Origin: Brevibacillus ruminantium
GTDB lineage: Bacteria > Bacillota > Bacilli > Brevibacillales > Brevibacillaceae
Assembly: GCF_023746555.1 (NCBI RefSeq)
Contig: NZ_CP098755.1
Span: 508,501 to 572,500 of the forward strand
DNA: 64,000 nt
Direction: 5' to 3'
Made by a program: the position numbers and the translations under genes
Part shown: positions 43,164 through 53,042 of the stretch, piece after piece
Layout of the letters: the number at the start of each line of letters is the position of its first letter
Position numbering within the stretch: the stretch's first letter is position 1
Notes under the pieces: model-generated
The model's input: the letters and a program-made list of their open reading frames with translations, nothing else
Told to the model about the DNA's origin: nothing
The model's database searches: none

Positions 43164-43772
43164 ATGGGCTTGAAAAAGCAATTTGCAGTCACACTGGCTT
43201 CCGTAGGACTGGGCGCAGCGTTGATCGGCGGGGGAACCTTTGCATGGTTTAACGCTACGACAGCGATCGAAAACAACACATTTGCCGCTGGTAAAATGGA
43301 AATCGGCGCGACACCCGCTGAATCCGTATTCCAAGTGGAGAACATGAAGCCGGGCGACTGGTTTGAAAGAACATTCGAAATCACCAATACAGGCACCATC
43401 GACATTAACAAATTGCTCATGAGCATTGATTACAGCATTAATGACGTAAAAGGTGACAACGGTGCAGACGATCTCGACAACCATCTGAAAGTGTATTGGC
43501 TGTCCAGTGCTGACCCGAACATCCCGGTTTCCGAGCGCATCATCATCCACCCGCGCAACGGAAAAACTCTGAAAGAACTGAAAGCCGGCGGCGATTTGGA
43601 TATCAGCAGCTGGGCGACAAAACTGCTCACTCTGCCTCCTGACACGACTGACGAAATCTACCTGGGTATCGAGTTCCATGATGACAACACCGACCAAAAC
43701 CGCTTCCAGGAAGACAGCCTCAACCTGACGCTGAAGCTCGAAGGCAAGCAAACAGCTGGCGAGCCAAAATAA
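43164..43772 (+). CDS. TasA/CalY (camelysin) family matrix protein
   Basis: 202 residues. SipW-type signal MGLKKQFAVTLASVGLGAAL with cleavage expected near FAWFNATT, followed by the family's NTFAAGKMEIGAT, MKPGDWFERTFEITNTGTIDI and the ending EIYLGIEFHDDNTDQNRFQEDSLNLTLKLEGKQ. TasA is the major amyloid-like fibre of Bacillus biofilms, and camelysin is its relative in the B. cereus group. ATG at 43164 with GGGAGGAAG. A terminator follows. Of the three TasA-like genes here, this is the most canonical. Confidence 0.93.
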   Translation: MGLKKQFAVTLASVGLGAALIGGGTFAWFNATTAIENNTFAAGKMEIGATPAESVFQVENMKPGDWFERTFEITNTGTIDINKLLMSIDYSINDVKGDNGADDLDNHLKVYWLSSADPNIPVSERIIIHPRNGKTLKELKAGGDLDISSWATKLLTLPPDTTDEIYLGIEFHDDNTDQNRFQEDSLNLTLKLEGKQTAGEPK

Positions 43773-43804
43773 GTCCCTACAACCGCACCATATATAATGA
43801 AGAA

Positions 43805-43836
43805 AGAGACCGGGAGAAATCTCGGTCTCTTTTCTG
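43805..43836 (+). terminator. Terminator after camelysin gene
   Basis: GAGACCGGGA pairs with TCTCGGTCTC around a short loop, then TTTTC. Confidence 0.85.
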
Positions 43837-43902
43837 GTGATGGAGCCGTGCTGATCCATCAGATAGCTATTCGCATGCGTTGCAATCTTATCCGCTCCGA
43901 GC

Positions 43903-45219
<1,317 letters not shown>

Positions 45220-45232
45220 TCATCCATTTTAT

Positions 45233-45387
45233 AAAAAAACAAAGCCTTCTCCTGAGAGGGAAGGCTTCGGTCATACCGCGCGGTTTCATCTCTCAGAATC
45301 AATGATTCTGCAGGATTTGGCACCAAGCGTATCAAAAACGCAGGTTGCCGGGTTTCATTGGGCCTGTCCCTCCACCACTCTTGATGA
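45233..45387 (-). promoter_or_regulatory. SAM-I riboswitch with terminator, controls metY
   Basis: Minus strand reads ATCAAGAGTGGTGGAGGGA, then GGCCCAATGAAACCCGGCAA, GGTGCCAAATCCTGCAGA and TGAGAGATGA, the conserved S-box blocks in order. The expression platform is GAAGCCTTCCCTC / GGAGAAGGCTTT followed by seven T (45233-45267). SAM binding would favour the terminator. Confidence 0.96.
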
Positions 45388-45424
45388 AATGTTTGAAATT
45401 TTCGTATAGCGTTTCTTATCTGCT

Positions 45425-45453
45425 ATTATAATAGGACGATCGCCCGAGGTCAA
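45425..45453 (-). promoter_or_regulatory. Promoter of metY
   Basis: Minus-strand TTGACC (45448-45453), 17 nt, TATAAT (45425-45430), about 40 nt before the riboswitch. Confidence 0.85.
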
Positions 45454-45545
45454 TCAAATTTCCGACTAAGCTGAGGGGAATTTCAGTGATTTTCTGTCTG
45501 TGCGTTTTCTACAGGCGCATTGTTTATGAAAGGAAGAGATCGCTT

Positions 45546-45716
45546 ATGGAAAATGAGTGTTTTGTGGGATGGGGCACCTTGGCCTTGATTAACGCAGGCT
45601 TGGCCCAAGGGAAGAACCGCAGCGGGCTGAATTGGTTTTTTCTGTCGCTGTTTCTCGGACCGATCGCTACGCTGATCATCGTCGTCTGGGACAAACTTCC
45701 GGAAGCAAAAGAATAG
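45546..45716 (+). CDS. Small membrane protein, 56 residues
   Basis: MENECFVGWGTLALINAGLA, then GKNRSGLNWFFLSLFLGPIA and a second hydrophobic stretch ending in WDKLPEAKE. The GKNRSGLNWFFLSLFLGPIA segment is like small membrane proteins common in bacteria that carry an (R/K)xGLxWFxLGLxxGPxA pattern. AGGAAGAG precedes the ATG. Function unknown. Confidence 0.75.
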   Translation: MENECFVGWGTLALINAGLAQGKNRSGLNWFFLSLFLGPIATLIIVVWDKLPEAKE

Positions 45717-45728
45717 AGGATAAGGGCT

Positions 45729-45798
45729 TACGGAAACTGCCCGGTAGGAACTTCTGCCTTATTTCCGTAACCAATTTGACCTGATTCCGTAACCAATT
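45729..45798. repeat. Repeated TTCCGTAA motif upstream of cydA
   Basis: TTCCGTAACCAATT occurs at 45763-45776 and 45785-45798 (22-bp period); an inverted TTACGGAA lies at 45728-45735. Placed about 100 bp before the cydA promoter; candidate regulator sites or part of a transcript end structure for the preceding small gene. Confidence 0.5.
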
Positions 45799-45837
45799 CG
45801 TCCTTCGTTGTTCACAGCCAGCAGCCGGAATCAGCCA

Positions 45838-45868
45838 TATAATAAAAGTGATTGTGATCACATTCACA
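45838..45868 (+). promoter_or_regulatory. cydA -10 element and TGTGA-N6-TCACA operator
   Basis: TATAAT at 45838-45843, then TTGTGATCACATTCACA (45852-45868), an exact TGTGA-N6-TCACA. The half-sites fit both CRP/FNR-family and Rex (TTGTGA...TCACA) boxes. Because it lies 9 bp downstream of the -10, over the start site, repression is expected, which favours Rex (NADH-sensing) as known for cyd operons in Gram-positives. Confidence 0.65.
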
Positions 45869-45909
45869 TAAGCACTGTGAGAAGGTTGTTTTCGGGAGGG
45901 GAGACAACG

Positions 45910-47223
45910 ATGGAACTGGATAATACCATGCTTGCACGCATTTTGACGTCGCTGACGCTGGGATTTCACATCATCTTCGCGGCATTGGGCGTCGGTATTC
46001 CGATTATCATTTCGATTGCCGAGTGGCTGGGAATCCGCAAAAAGGACCCGATGTATACACTGATGGCCCGCCGCTGGGTAAAAGGCTTTACCGTTACCGT
46101 TGCGGTCGGTGTCGTGACCGGTACATGTATCGGTCTGCAGCTCAGCTTACTGTGGCCAAGCTTTATGAAGGTAGCCGGTGAGGCCATTGCCCTGCCTCTG
46201 TTTTTGGAGACGTTTGCTTTTTTCTTTGAAGCGATTTTCCTGGGGATCTATCTCTATACCTGGGATCGGTTTAAAAATCCGTATATTCACTGGCTGTTCT
46301 CGATACCGGTTGTCATCGGTTCGACGGCTTCTGCTTTCTTCATTATGACGGTGAACGCTTTTATGAATGCGCCTCAGGGCTTTACCCTGGTAGACGGCTC
46401 GATTGTCGACGTTCAACCGTTGGCAGCGATGTTCAATCCGGCGACGCCGACCAAAGCGGGCCACATGATTTTGTCCTCGTATGCGACCTCGGCCTTTGTC
46501 CTTGCGGCGATTGCAGCGTGGAAGCTGCTCCGGGGAAACGGGCACGAATACCATCGCAAGGCGCTGAATTTTACCGTGGCACTGGCCCTGCTGTTTTCCT
46601 TTGGAACCGCGCTGTACGGCGATTTTGCGGGGAAGTATCTGGCCAAATACCAACCGGCCAAGCTGGCCGCAGCCGAGTGGCATTTTGAGACAAAGCCGCA
46701 GTCTCCTTTGATTCTGGGCGGAGTTCTCGACCCCGAGACCATGGAAGTGAGAAACGCCCTGAAGCTTCCCTATGCACTCAGTATCCTGGCGACCGGTTCA
46801 CCTAACGGGGAAGTGATGGGACTGGACCAAATCCCTCGGGAGCTTTGGCCGCCGCTGTTTATTCACTATCTTTTTGACGGCATGGTCGCCATCGGCATGT
46901 ACATGCTGGTTGTCCCGATTCTGTACTTTATCTGGCGCCGCTGGAAAAAAGGGCAGGTGCCGCGAGCGATTCTGCATGCGATCTTCTGGGGCGCTCCGCT
47001 GGCGATCCTGGCGATCGAGCTGGGCTGGATTTTCAGTGAGATCGGACGGCAGCCATGGATTCTCGTCGGCTACATGAAGACGCAGCACGCGGCGACGACA
47101 GCAGACAACGTCGGCGAAATGCTCGTGATGTTCAGCCTTCTGTACGCGTTCCTGGCGATCGTCAGCTCGATTGTGCTGAAGCGGATGTTCAAAAACAAGC
47201 CAGTTGAGCTGGAACTGAAGTAA
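45910..47223 (+). CDS. cydA: Cytochrome bd-type ubiquinol/menaquinol oxidase subunit I
   Basis: Membrane quinol oxidase subunit of 437 residues, nine helices, carrying the heme ligands: His20 (TLGFHIIFA), the later His in the fifth helix region and Met in the EIGRQPWILVGYM-proximal segment. GRQPW is the subunit I hallmark. The Q-loop is short (as in Firmicutes and CIO-type oxidases). Start at ATG 45910 behind GGAGGGGAG. With cydB it makes a high-affinity O2-reducing complex. The layout resembles B. subtilis ythA-ythB; no cydCD genes are adjacent. Confidence 0.94.
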   Translation: MELDNTMLARILTSLTLGFHIIFAALGVGIPIIISIAEWLGIRKKDPMYTLMARRWVKGFTVTVAVGVVTGTCIGLQLSLLWPSFMKVAGEAIALPLFLETFAFFFEAIFLGIYLYTWDRFKNPYIHWLFSIPVVIGSTASAFFIMTVNAFMNAPQGFTLVDGSIVDVQPLAAMFNPATPTKAGHMILSSYATSAFVLAAIAAWKLLRGNGHEYHRKALNFTVALALLFSFGTALYGDFAGKYLAKYQPAKLAAAEWHFETKPQSPLILGGVLDPETMEVRNALKLPYALSILATGSPNGEVMGLDQIPRELWPPLFIHYLFDGMVAIGMYMLVVPILYFIWRRWKKGQVPRAILHAIFWGAPLAILAIELGWIFSEIGRQPWILVGYMKTQHAATTADNVGEMLVMFSLLYAFLAIVSSIVLKRMFKNKPVELELK

Positions 47224-47244
47224 CAGGAGAGGAGGGGCTTTGAC

Positions 47245-48270
47245 ATGTCTATGGAAACATTGGCGATCACGGTGCTGTGGATTTTCCTGTACGGCTACAT
47301 CATCGTCGCTTCGATTGACTTTGGTGCCGGGTTCTTCTCGTTTTTCAGCAAAATCACGAAGCGCGACCATATTGTCAACGGGATCATCGAGCGGTATCTG
47401 TCGCCTGTCTGGGAAGTGACCAACGTCTTTTTGATCTTCTTCATGGTCGGCCTGATCGGGTTTTTCCCGGATACGGCGTACTACTACGGTACCGCACTGT
47501 TGGTTCCTGGGAGCATCTTTCTCGTTCTGCAGTCGCTACGGGGCTCGTTTTACGCGTTTGCCCACTACGGCGCGCGCAACAGTACGGCGTACCTCTTTGT
47601 CTACGGGGTGACGGGTCTGTTTATCCCGGCCTCTTTGTCCACCATCCTGACGATTTCGGAGGGCGGATATATCGAGCAGACGGCTGGCGGTGAAGTGATC
47701 TTGAACATGGGCAAGCTGTTGACCAGCTCCTATTCGTGGTCCGTGGTGGCGCTCGCCCTGGTCAGCGTGCTGTACATCAGCGCCAGCTTCCTGACCTTTT
47801 ATGCAGACCGGGCGCAAGATACAGCGGCAGTCAAGCTGCTTCGCTCTTTCGCGATCGGCTGGAGCCTGCCGACGATCTTTGCCAGCTTCCTGGTGTTTCT
47901 CTCGATTCACCGGCACAACCCCGAGCACTTTGACAAAATGATGGATGTGAGCTGGCTGTTTCTGCTCTCCTTTGCCAGCTTCTGCGGTGCCTTGGCCCTG
48001 CAACTGAAAAGGCGCAATTACGGCTGGGCGTTCGTCCTGGTCATGCTGCAATTTGCCTTTGCCTTCTTTGGCTACGGCATCGCTCATCTGCCGTACCTGC
48101 TTTACCCGTATGTCACGATTACGGACAGCATCAACAGTCCGGCCATGGGGCAGGCGCTGGTGATTGGCTTGATCGCAGGACTATTCCTGCTGATTCCGTC
48201 GCTCATTCTGCTCTTGAAGCTGTTCCTCTTTGACGCCAAATACGTGCAGGGTCGTCCGATTCAAAAATAG
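47245..48270 (+). CDS. cydB: Cytochrome bd oxidase subunit II
   Basis: 341 residues, eight to nine helices. Starts MSMETLAITVLWIFLYGYII and holds SIDFGAGFFS and the conserved SPVWEVTNVFLIFFMVGLIGFFPD segment. GAGAGGAGG precedes the ATG, 21 nt after cydA. Subunit II carries no heme but is needed for assembly and oxygen access. YthB-like by length and partner. Confidence 0.92.
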   Translation: MSMETLAITVLWIFLYGYIIVASIDFGAGFFSFFSKITKRDHIVNGIIERYLSPVWEVTNVFLIFFMVGLIGFFPDTAYYYGTALLVPGSIFLVLQSLRGSFYAFAHYGARNSTAYLFVYGVTGLFIPASLSTILTISEGGYIEQTAGGEVILNMGKLLTSSYSWSVVALALVSVLYISASFLTFYADRAQDTAAVKLLRSFAIGWSLPTIFASFLVFLSIHRHNPEHFDKMMDVSWLFLLSFASFCGALALQLKRRNYGWAFVLVMLQFAFAFFGYGIAHLPYLLYPYVTITDSINSPAMGQALVIGLIAGLFLLIPSLILLLKLFLFDAKYVQGRPIQK

Positions 48271-48337
48271 GCCGTGCCTATGGTATGATGGGAGACAGTG
48301 AAATCGAGAGTATACTCGAATACAGGAGGCATTTGAG

Positions 48338-48655
48338 ATGAGCGAGCAAGACGTAAAGGAAATGACCCCGCAGGAACTGATGGAGAAGCTGGCAGCGGGA
48401 GAGAAACTGCAAGTGGTAGATGTGCGCGAAGTGGAGGAGTGGAATTCCGGCCATATCAAAGAGGCCCAGCTGATTCCGCTCGGCTTTTTGCCGCATCGTG
48501 TCGATGAGCTGGATAAGGATGTGCCGATTGTGCTGGTTTGCCGGAGCGGTGCACGCAGCCACAACGCGACGGCGTACTTGACCCATCTGGGCTTTGACGC
48601 GACCAACATGGTAGGCGGCATGCTCGCCTGGCCGGGAGAAAAAGAAGTGGAGTAA
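48338..48655 (+). CDS. Rhodanese-like sulfurtransferase
   Basis: Single rhodanese domain, 105 residues. Active-site loop VCRSGARSHNA with catalytic Cys, and VVDVREVEEWNSGHI near the start, are standard. It could move sulfane sulfur or act in redox repair. It follows cydB by 67 nt on the same strand and precedes an Sco protein, suggesting a link to respiratory or thiol chemistry (inference). ATG behind AGGAGG. Confidence 0.9.
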   Translation: MSEQDVKEMTPQELMEKLAAGEKLQVVDVREVEEWNSGHIKEAQLIPLGFLPHRVDELDKDVPIVLVCRSGARSHNATAYLTHLGFDATNMVGGMLAWPGEKEVE

Positions 48656-48682
48656 GAAAGAGCAAACAGGGAGAGGATTGTC

Positions 48683-49306
48683 TTGAGCGAAATAAGCCGA
48701 GAGCAGGTCTCGTTTTGGAAGCGGCACTGGTTTACGGTTGCGGCTGGAGTGTTGGCCCTGCTGGTCGTGGGTGTCTTTGGCTACCAGTATATGCAAAAAA
48801 GCCAGATTCCCGTTTTAAAACAGACGAATGACTTTACCTTGGACAGCATCGACGGTTCCAAATACACCATGTTTGAGCATAATGGAAAGGTGCGGCTGGT
48901 GGAGTTTATGTTTACCCACTGCCCGGACATTTGCCCGGCGACCACCTTTAACATGTCCAAGCTGCAAGAGAAATTGAAGGAAAAGGGGACTTTTGGCAAC
49001 AAAGTCGAGTTTGTGACCATCACGTTTGACCCCGAACGCGATACGGTCGACGTTCTGCAAAAATACGCGGAGCAATTCAACGTAGATTTCAGCGGCTGGC
49101 ATTTCCTTCGGGGAGAAGAGGCTGACATCGAAAAGGTGACAAAGGATTACGGCATGGCTGTACTGAAACAGCCGGACGGCTCCTTTGCACATACGGCTCG
49201 CATCTTCCTCATCGACAAAGAGGGAAAAATGCGCCGCGCTTACGGTATGGCGTCGGATATGGATCAGGATCTGATCTTGCAAGAGATGAGCCAGTTGGCG
49301 AAGTAG
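48683..49306 (+). CDS. Sco1/SenC/PrrC family copper or thiol protein
   Basis: 207 residues, N-terminal membrane anchor (about 15-35), then a thioredoxin-like fold. Copper-binding CxxxC motif HCPDICPAT and distal His in FAHTARIFLIDKEG are both present, so metal binding is likely intact. Sco proteins supply copper to cytochrome c oxidase CuA or act as thiol reductases. Bd oxidases hold no copper, so its partner is probably elsewhere. TTG start at 48683 behind GGGAGAGG. Confidence 0.9.
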   Translation: MSEISREQVSFWKRHWFTVAAGVLALLVVGVFGYQYMQKSQIPVLKQTNDFTLDSIDGSKYTMFEHNGKVRLVEFMFTHCPDICPATTFNMSKLQEKLKEKGTFGNKVEFVTITFDPERDTVDVLQKYAEQFNVDFSGWHFLRGEEADIEKVTKDYGMAVLKQPDGSFAHTARIFLIDKEGKMRRAYGMASDMDQDLILQEMSQLAK

Positions 49307-49386
49307 GCCAAGTAGACAGGGGCAACTCGTTAGCTGATAGAGGGAAGAAACGTGGAATGTGGTCGGATGTGTTCGGCCCGGAAAAA

Positions 49387-49451
49387 AACACTCCGCTGAT
49401 GGAAGTGTGTGCGTGCTTAGGGGCTGCTCACACCTTTGTCAGCGGAGTGTT
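49387..49451 (-). terminator. Terminator of the 171-residue secreted-protein gene
   Basis: Minus-strand AACACTCCGCTGA pairs with TCAGCGGAGTGTT (13 bp) over a 39-nt loop, followed by TTTTTCC. It may also slow the convergent Sco transcript. Confidence 0.7.
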
Positions 49452-49472
49452 GTATGTTTGGGCATGTATTCT

Positions 49473-49988
49473 CTATTTGCGGTTATGAACCGGAGGGCTG
49501 TATTTCTTTCTCCAGGAGTCGCTTTCTTTTATATACTCCTCGCCACGGGAGCCATTACTGCCGTCCAGGTAATAAGGTCCTCCGTACAACGGTTCCTCTG
49601 TTATGGGGAAGGAGGTTCCACCAATCACTTTGTTTCCGGACATGAAGAGAAAAACGCTGACACCTTTGGGGTGATACTGTTCAAGTCGCTTCTCCAGCGG
49701 ATGGTTCGTTACTTCAAACCAGTATACCTGTATCTTCTTCCCAATGTACTCATCGGGTGAAAAAGGCTGTACAAACCAGAATGCCATCTCGTCTTCGACC
49801 AGCAGCTCATTCGTTAGAGTATAGCTTTTATACAAACCAAGAGCAGCTTTCATTTGATACCCTTTCTCTTGTAAAAACGATGTGGCGCTCCCGATTTGCT
49901 CGTTCCTTTGGATGACGTATGTGTTTACTTGATCGGTCAGGACAACTTGTGGAGCGAGAGTCAGAACGAGAGCGAGAAGGATGTTCAT
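49473..49988 (-). CDS. Secreted protein of unknown function
   Basis: 171 residues. Short signal peptide (MNILLALVLTLAPQVVLTDQ), then a mixed alpha/beta domain with aromatic segments such as DEMAFWFVQPFSPDEYIGKKIQVYWFEV. AAAGGAGGT precedes the ATG. No family recognised with confidence. A dedicated terminator follows. Confidence 0.75.
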   Translation of the reverse strand: MNILLALVLTLAPQVVLTDQVNTYVIQRNEQIGSATSFLQEKGYQMKAALGLYKSYTLTNELLVEDEMAFWFVQPFSPDEYIGKKIQVYWFEVTNHPLEKRLEQYHPKGVSVFLFMSGNKVIGGTSFPITEEPLYGGPYYLDGSNGSRGEEYIKESDSWRKKYSPPVHNRK

Positions 49989-50066
49989 ATCGAGACCTCC
50001 TTTATTTGTTATGGGGAGTGAAGCCTAAAGGTGAGTAATTTTAAGAGGTAGTGCAAATCCATGTGG

Positions 50067-50207
50067 CTACCTTTTTTTGTATATTATGGTTAGAAGCAAT
50101 GCCACAATGATAACGAGATTAATCTCAATAAAAAAAGGTTCAGCAATTACGAATAAAGGAAACTCAAACAAAATGGTAAGAACCAAAATCGGAAAGAATT
50201 TTGACAA
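50067..50207 (-). CDS. Small two-helix membrane protein, 46 residues
   Basis: TTG start at 50207 with a perfect AGGAGGAG at 6 nt; two hydrophobic stretches, FFPILVLTILFEFPLFVIA and INLVIIVALLLTII, and a basic end YKKR. A longer frame from a GTG at 50249 exists but has no binding site. No family recognised. Confidence 0.55.
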   Translation of the reverse strand: MSKFFPILVLTILFEFPLFVIAEPFFIEINLVIIVALLLTIIYKKR

Positions 50208-50315
50208 TCTGCTCTCCTCCTGCACAGAAAACTCCAAAACACCGCTCACAACTGGTCAAGGTTTTTCCCAATCAAAAAGAGCCGGTCAACGATGCGACCA
50301 GGCTCACAATTTCAC

Positions 50316-50756
50316 CTATTCCCCGCGCTTCTTTTTCTTCCACTCCAGCTTTTCGACCCTGTCTACATGCCAGTCCCCATTCTCCTTTTTGAGGACGTGG
50401 ACATAGGAGATGCCCTCCTGGGTATTTTCCAGCACGTAGCCTTCGTCTGCATCATCATTGAGGTAGAGAGAGGTAATCACACTGTCCTTTTGTTTGGAGG
50501 CGACGACGGAGCGGACGGCATCCTCGTAATCTTCGTCCTTGTCGTTGCCCATGATGGTCCGGACAGGGATCGATTTGTAGTTCAGGAAGTTGGGGCTGAT
50601 GGGGCGGTTCTCTTTTTTGCTTTTGTCATAGGCAAATCTTTCGATCGGCAATTCTCCGGTGAAGTCGTCTTCTGCAGCACGGGTTGTCGAGTAATTCCAG
50701 CCGAGTGTCGCGGCGACCAGCAGGGCACAAGTGCCCACAGTAGCCAATTTTTTCAT
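50316..50756 (-). CDS. Secreted protein of unknown function
   Basis: 146 residues. Sec signal peptide (1-27, cleavage after TTRAA), then a polar domain rich in Asp, Glu and Lys ending in EWKKKKRGE. Late segments (GYVLENTQEGISYVHVLKKENGDWHVDRVEKLEW) are strand-like, similar to the shape of small NTF2-like or YycI-type extracellular domains, without recognised motifs. AGGTGG before the ATG. Confidence 0.75.
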   Translation of the reverse strand: MKKLATVGTCALLVAATLGWNYSTTRAAEDDFTGELPIERFAYDKSKKENRPISPNFLNYKSIPVRTIMGNDKDEDYEDAVRSVVASKQKDSVITSLYLNDDADEGYVLENTQEGISYVHVLKKENGDWHVDRVEKLEWKKKKRGE

Positions 50757-51213
50757 TACGCTACCACCTGCTTCTTAACCGGTATTTTTGGTCTTGCTTT
50801 TGGACGGCCCAATCAGACGAGCACTTCGCTCAGTATAACACAAAATGCATGGTTTGTAAATTTGTCCCAATTGTGATTCTAGCCAATTTTTGCTCTGCGG
50901 CAACGCTTCCTTTCAAATTTTCTTTTATTCCTCCTGCTAGCTGTTAAACAATGAATCACGGCTCAATCAAGCAGCCAGATAGGCGAGCAATAAAACTCCC
51001 GGGCATAGCATGTATGGCAAAAGGCTTTTGTGGCAATAGTATGTAGCTATTCCGCAGATCATGCGTGTACGAGAAAAAGGGGGAGGTCTTCCCCGCCTGC
51101 AATTTTGGCAAGACTGGATGAAAAGAACGCCCCGCGTTGTGATACAATAAGAGTGGCATGCATTGGTTCGGGTTTCCAACAAAACATGCACGTTGAGGTA
51201 GGAGGAAAGCAGA
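50757..51213. other. Intergenic region upstream of RNase J
   Basis: About 455 bp with no supported gene. A TACAAT -10 (51143-51148) with a poor -35 lies 65 nt before the RNase J start. Short minus-strand frames here run into the RNase J gene and have no binding sites. I see no regulatory structure that I can name. Confidence 0.5.
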
Positions 51214-52866
51214 TTGAGTGACGTGAAGATTTTCGCGATGGGCGGTCTCGGCGAAATCGGGAAAAATATGTACTGTGTCGAGTACGAAGACGAGATCGTG
51301 ATTATCGACTGCGGGGTGAAATTCCCTGAAAACGAGATGTTCGGGATTGATTTGGTCATCCCCGACGTTTCTTATCTGGTGAACAACCAGCATAAGATCA
51401 AGGCGCTTTTGTTGACACACGGCCATGAGGATCACATTGGCGCCATCCCGTACGTGTTGAAGCAAATCAAGGTGCCGATTTACGGTGGACGCCTGACCCT
51501 GGGCTTGGTCAAGGCAAAGCTGGAAGAGCACCGGATGCAAAATGACGTGACCCTGATTCCCATTTCGGAGGATACGGAAATTCCGTTTGAGAAACTGAAG
51601 GCGACGTTTTTCCGGACCAATCACAGCATCCCGGACTCATTCGGGGTTGTGATCGATACACCGGAGGGAATGGTCATTCACACAGGGGACTTTAAATTTG
51701 ACATGACCCCGGTCGGAAAGACTACAGAGTACGGCAAAATCGCCCGGATCGGAAGCTCTGGAGATGTGCTCGCGCTTCTTTCCGACAGTACAAACAGCGA
51801 GCGCTACGGGTTTACGATGTCGGAGCGGACTGTCGGCGAAGGCATTCTGGACGTCGTCCAAAAAGCGCGGGGACGCATTATCCTGGCTACTTTTGCGTCC
51901 AACGTACACCGCTTGCAGCAGGTCGTGGATGCCGCAGCCGAGTGCAACCGCAAAGTAGCGGTCATCGGCCGCAGCATGGAAAAGGTCTTTCTCATCGGCC
52001 AAGAGCTGGGGTATATCACGATGCCCGAGGGCATGCTGATCGACATCAAGCATATCGACAACTACGCGGACAACCAGGTGCTGATTATCTGCACAGGCAG
52101 CCAGGGTGAGCCGATGGCCGCACTGACCAGAATCGCTTCCGGTTCCCATCGGAGTGTGACGATCTACCCGGAAGACACAGTGATTATCTCGGCATCGCCG
52201 ATTCCGGGGAACACGGTCAATGTCAGCCGCACGATTGACAAACTGTATCGCGCCGGTGCCAATGTCGTGCTCAGCTCCGTCTTTGACATCCACGCCTCCG
52301 GTCACGGCAGCAGTGAAGAGCTGAAGCTGATGCTAAACTTCATCCGGCCGAAGTACTTCATCCCGATTCACGGGGAGTATCGGATGCTGAAGACACACTC
52401 CAAGCTGGCACAGCAGGTTGGGATTGACGAGAGCAACATCTACATCATGGACAACGGGGAAGTTCTCAACTGCAGCCGCGAAAAAGCCTGGCTCAGCAAG
52501 GTTCCGGCAGGTATCGTCCTGATTGATGGCAGCGGTGTGGGCGATGTGGGCAATATCGTGCTCAGAGACCGCAAACATCTGGCGGAGGATGGCCTGATGG
52601 TGGTCGTGGTCAGCCTGGACATGAAAAACTTCAAAATCCTCACGGGACCTGACATCGTCAGCCGAGGTTTCGTCTACGTGCGCGGGTCGGAGTCACTGAT
52701 CCAGGAGGCAACCGTACTGGTGCGCCAGCGACTGCAGGAGGCGCTGGACAAAAAGATCAAGGAATGGTCCGAGCTGAAGTCGCAGATAAATGAAGTGATC
52801 AAGCCGTTCATTTATGAAAAAACGGGACGAAATCCGATGATCTTGACAATCCTGATGGAAGTTTAG
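51214..52866 (+). CDS. rnj: Ribonuclease J
   Basis: Metallo-beta-lactamase/beta-CASP ribonuclease, 550 residues, for mRNA decay and RNA maturation with both endo- and 5'-exonuclease action. Metal motif HGHEDHIG (69-76) is complete, with further ligands in HTGDFKFD and HASGHG; the ending INEVIKPFIYEKTGRNPMIL matches the C-terminal domain. An intact HGHEDH indicates an active J1-like enzyme (J2 of B. subtilis reads HGHDEN). TTG start behind AGGAGG. It is a single-gene unit here. Confidence 0.95.
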   Translation: MSDVKIFAMGGLGEIGKNMYCVEYEDEIVIIDCGVKFPENEMFGIDLVIPDVSYLVNNQHKIKALLLTHGHEDHIGAIPYVLKQIKVPIYGGRLTLGLVKAKLEEHRMQNDVTLIPISEDTEIPFEKLKATFFRTNHSIPDSFGVVIDTPEGMVIHTGDFKFDMTPVGKTTEYGKIARIGSSGDVLALLSDSTNSERYGFTMSERTVGEGILDVVQKARGRIILATFASNVHRLQQVVDAAAECNRKVAVIGRSMEKVFLIGQELGYITMPEGMLIDIKHIDNYADNQVLIICTGSQGEPMAALTRIASGSHRSVTIYPEDTVIISASPIPGNTVNVSRTIDKLYRAGANVVLSSVFDIHASGHGSSEELKLMLNFIRPKYFIPIHGEYRMLKTHSKLAQQVGIDESNIYIMDNGEVLNCSREKAWLSKVPAGIVLIDGSGVGDVGNIVLRDRKHLAEDGLMVVVVSLDMKNFKILTGPDIVSRGFVYVRGSESLIQEATVLVRQRLQEALDKKIKEWSELKSQINEVIKPFIYEKTGRNPMILTILMEV

Positions 52867-52884
52867 GCAGCGTGAACATGTAAG

Positions 52885-52930
52885 TAAAAAGGTCATTGTC
52901 ATTTGTGAGCAAATGATAGTGGCCTTTTGT
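52885..52930 (+). terminator. Terminator after RNase J gene
   Basis: AAAAAGGTCATTGTCATTTG pairs, with a few mismatches, with CAAATGATAGTGGCCTTTT. Confidence 0.75.
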
Positions 52931-53042
52931 GTGTATGGACCGACGATTTTACATCATTCGACAATTTACACTGGATATTCTGAATTCGGTGAATTATAAT
53001 GATAGTTAATTTTTTAAATATATATAAATAGGAGTGTTTAGA

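Noticed and set aside
45853-45868. FNR/CRP activator site for cydA
   Set aside because: The palindrome lies downstream of the -10 element, where an activator would block rather than help; I keep it as a likely Rex-type repressor site.
50956-51624. Minus-strand 222-codon frame overlapping RNase J
   Set aside because: Overlaps the well-supported rnj gene by 400 bp, no binding site, no recognisable protein pattern.
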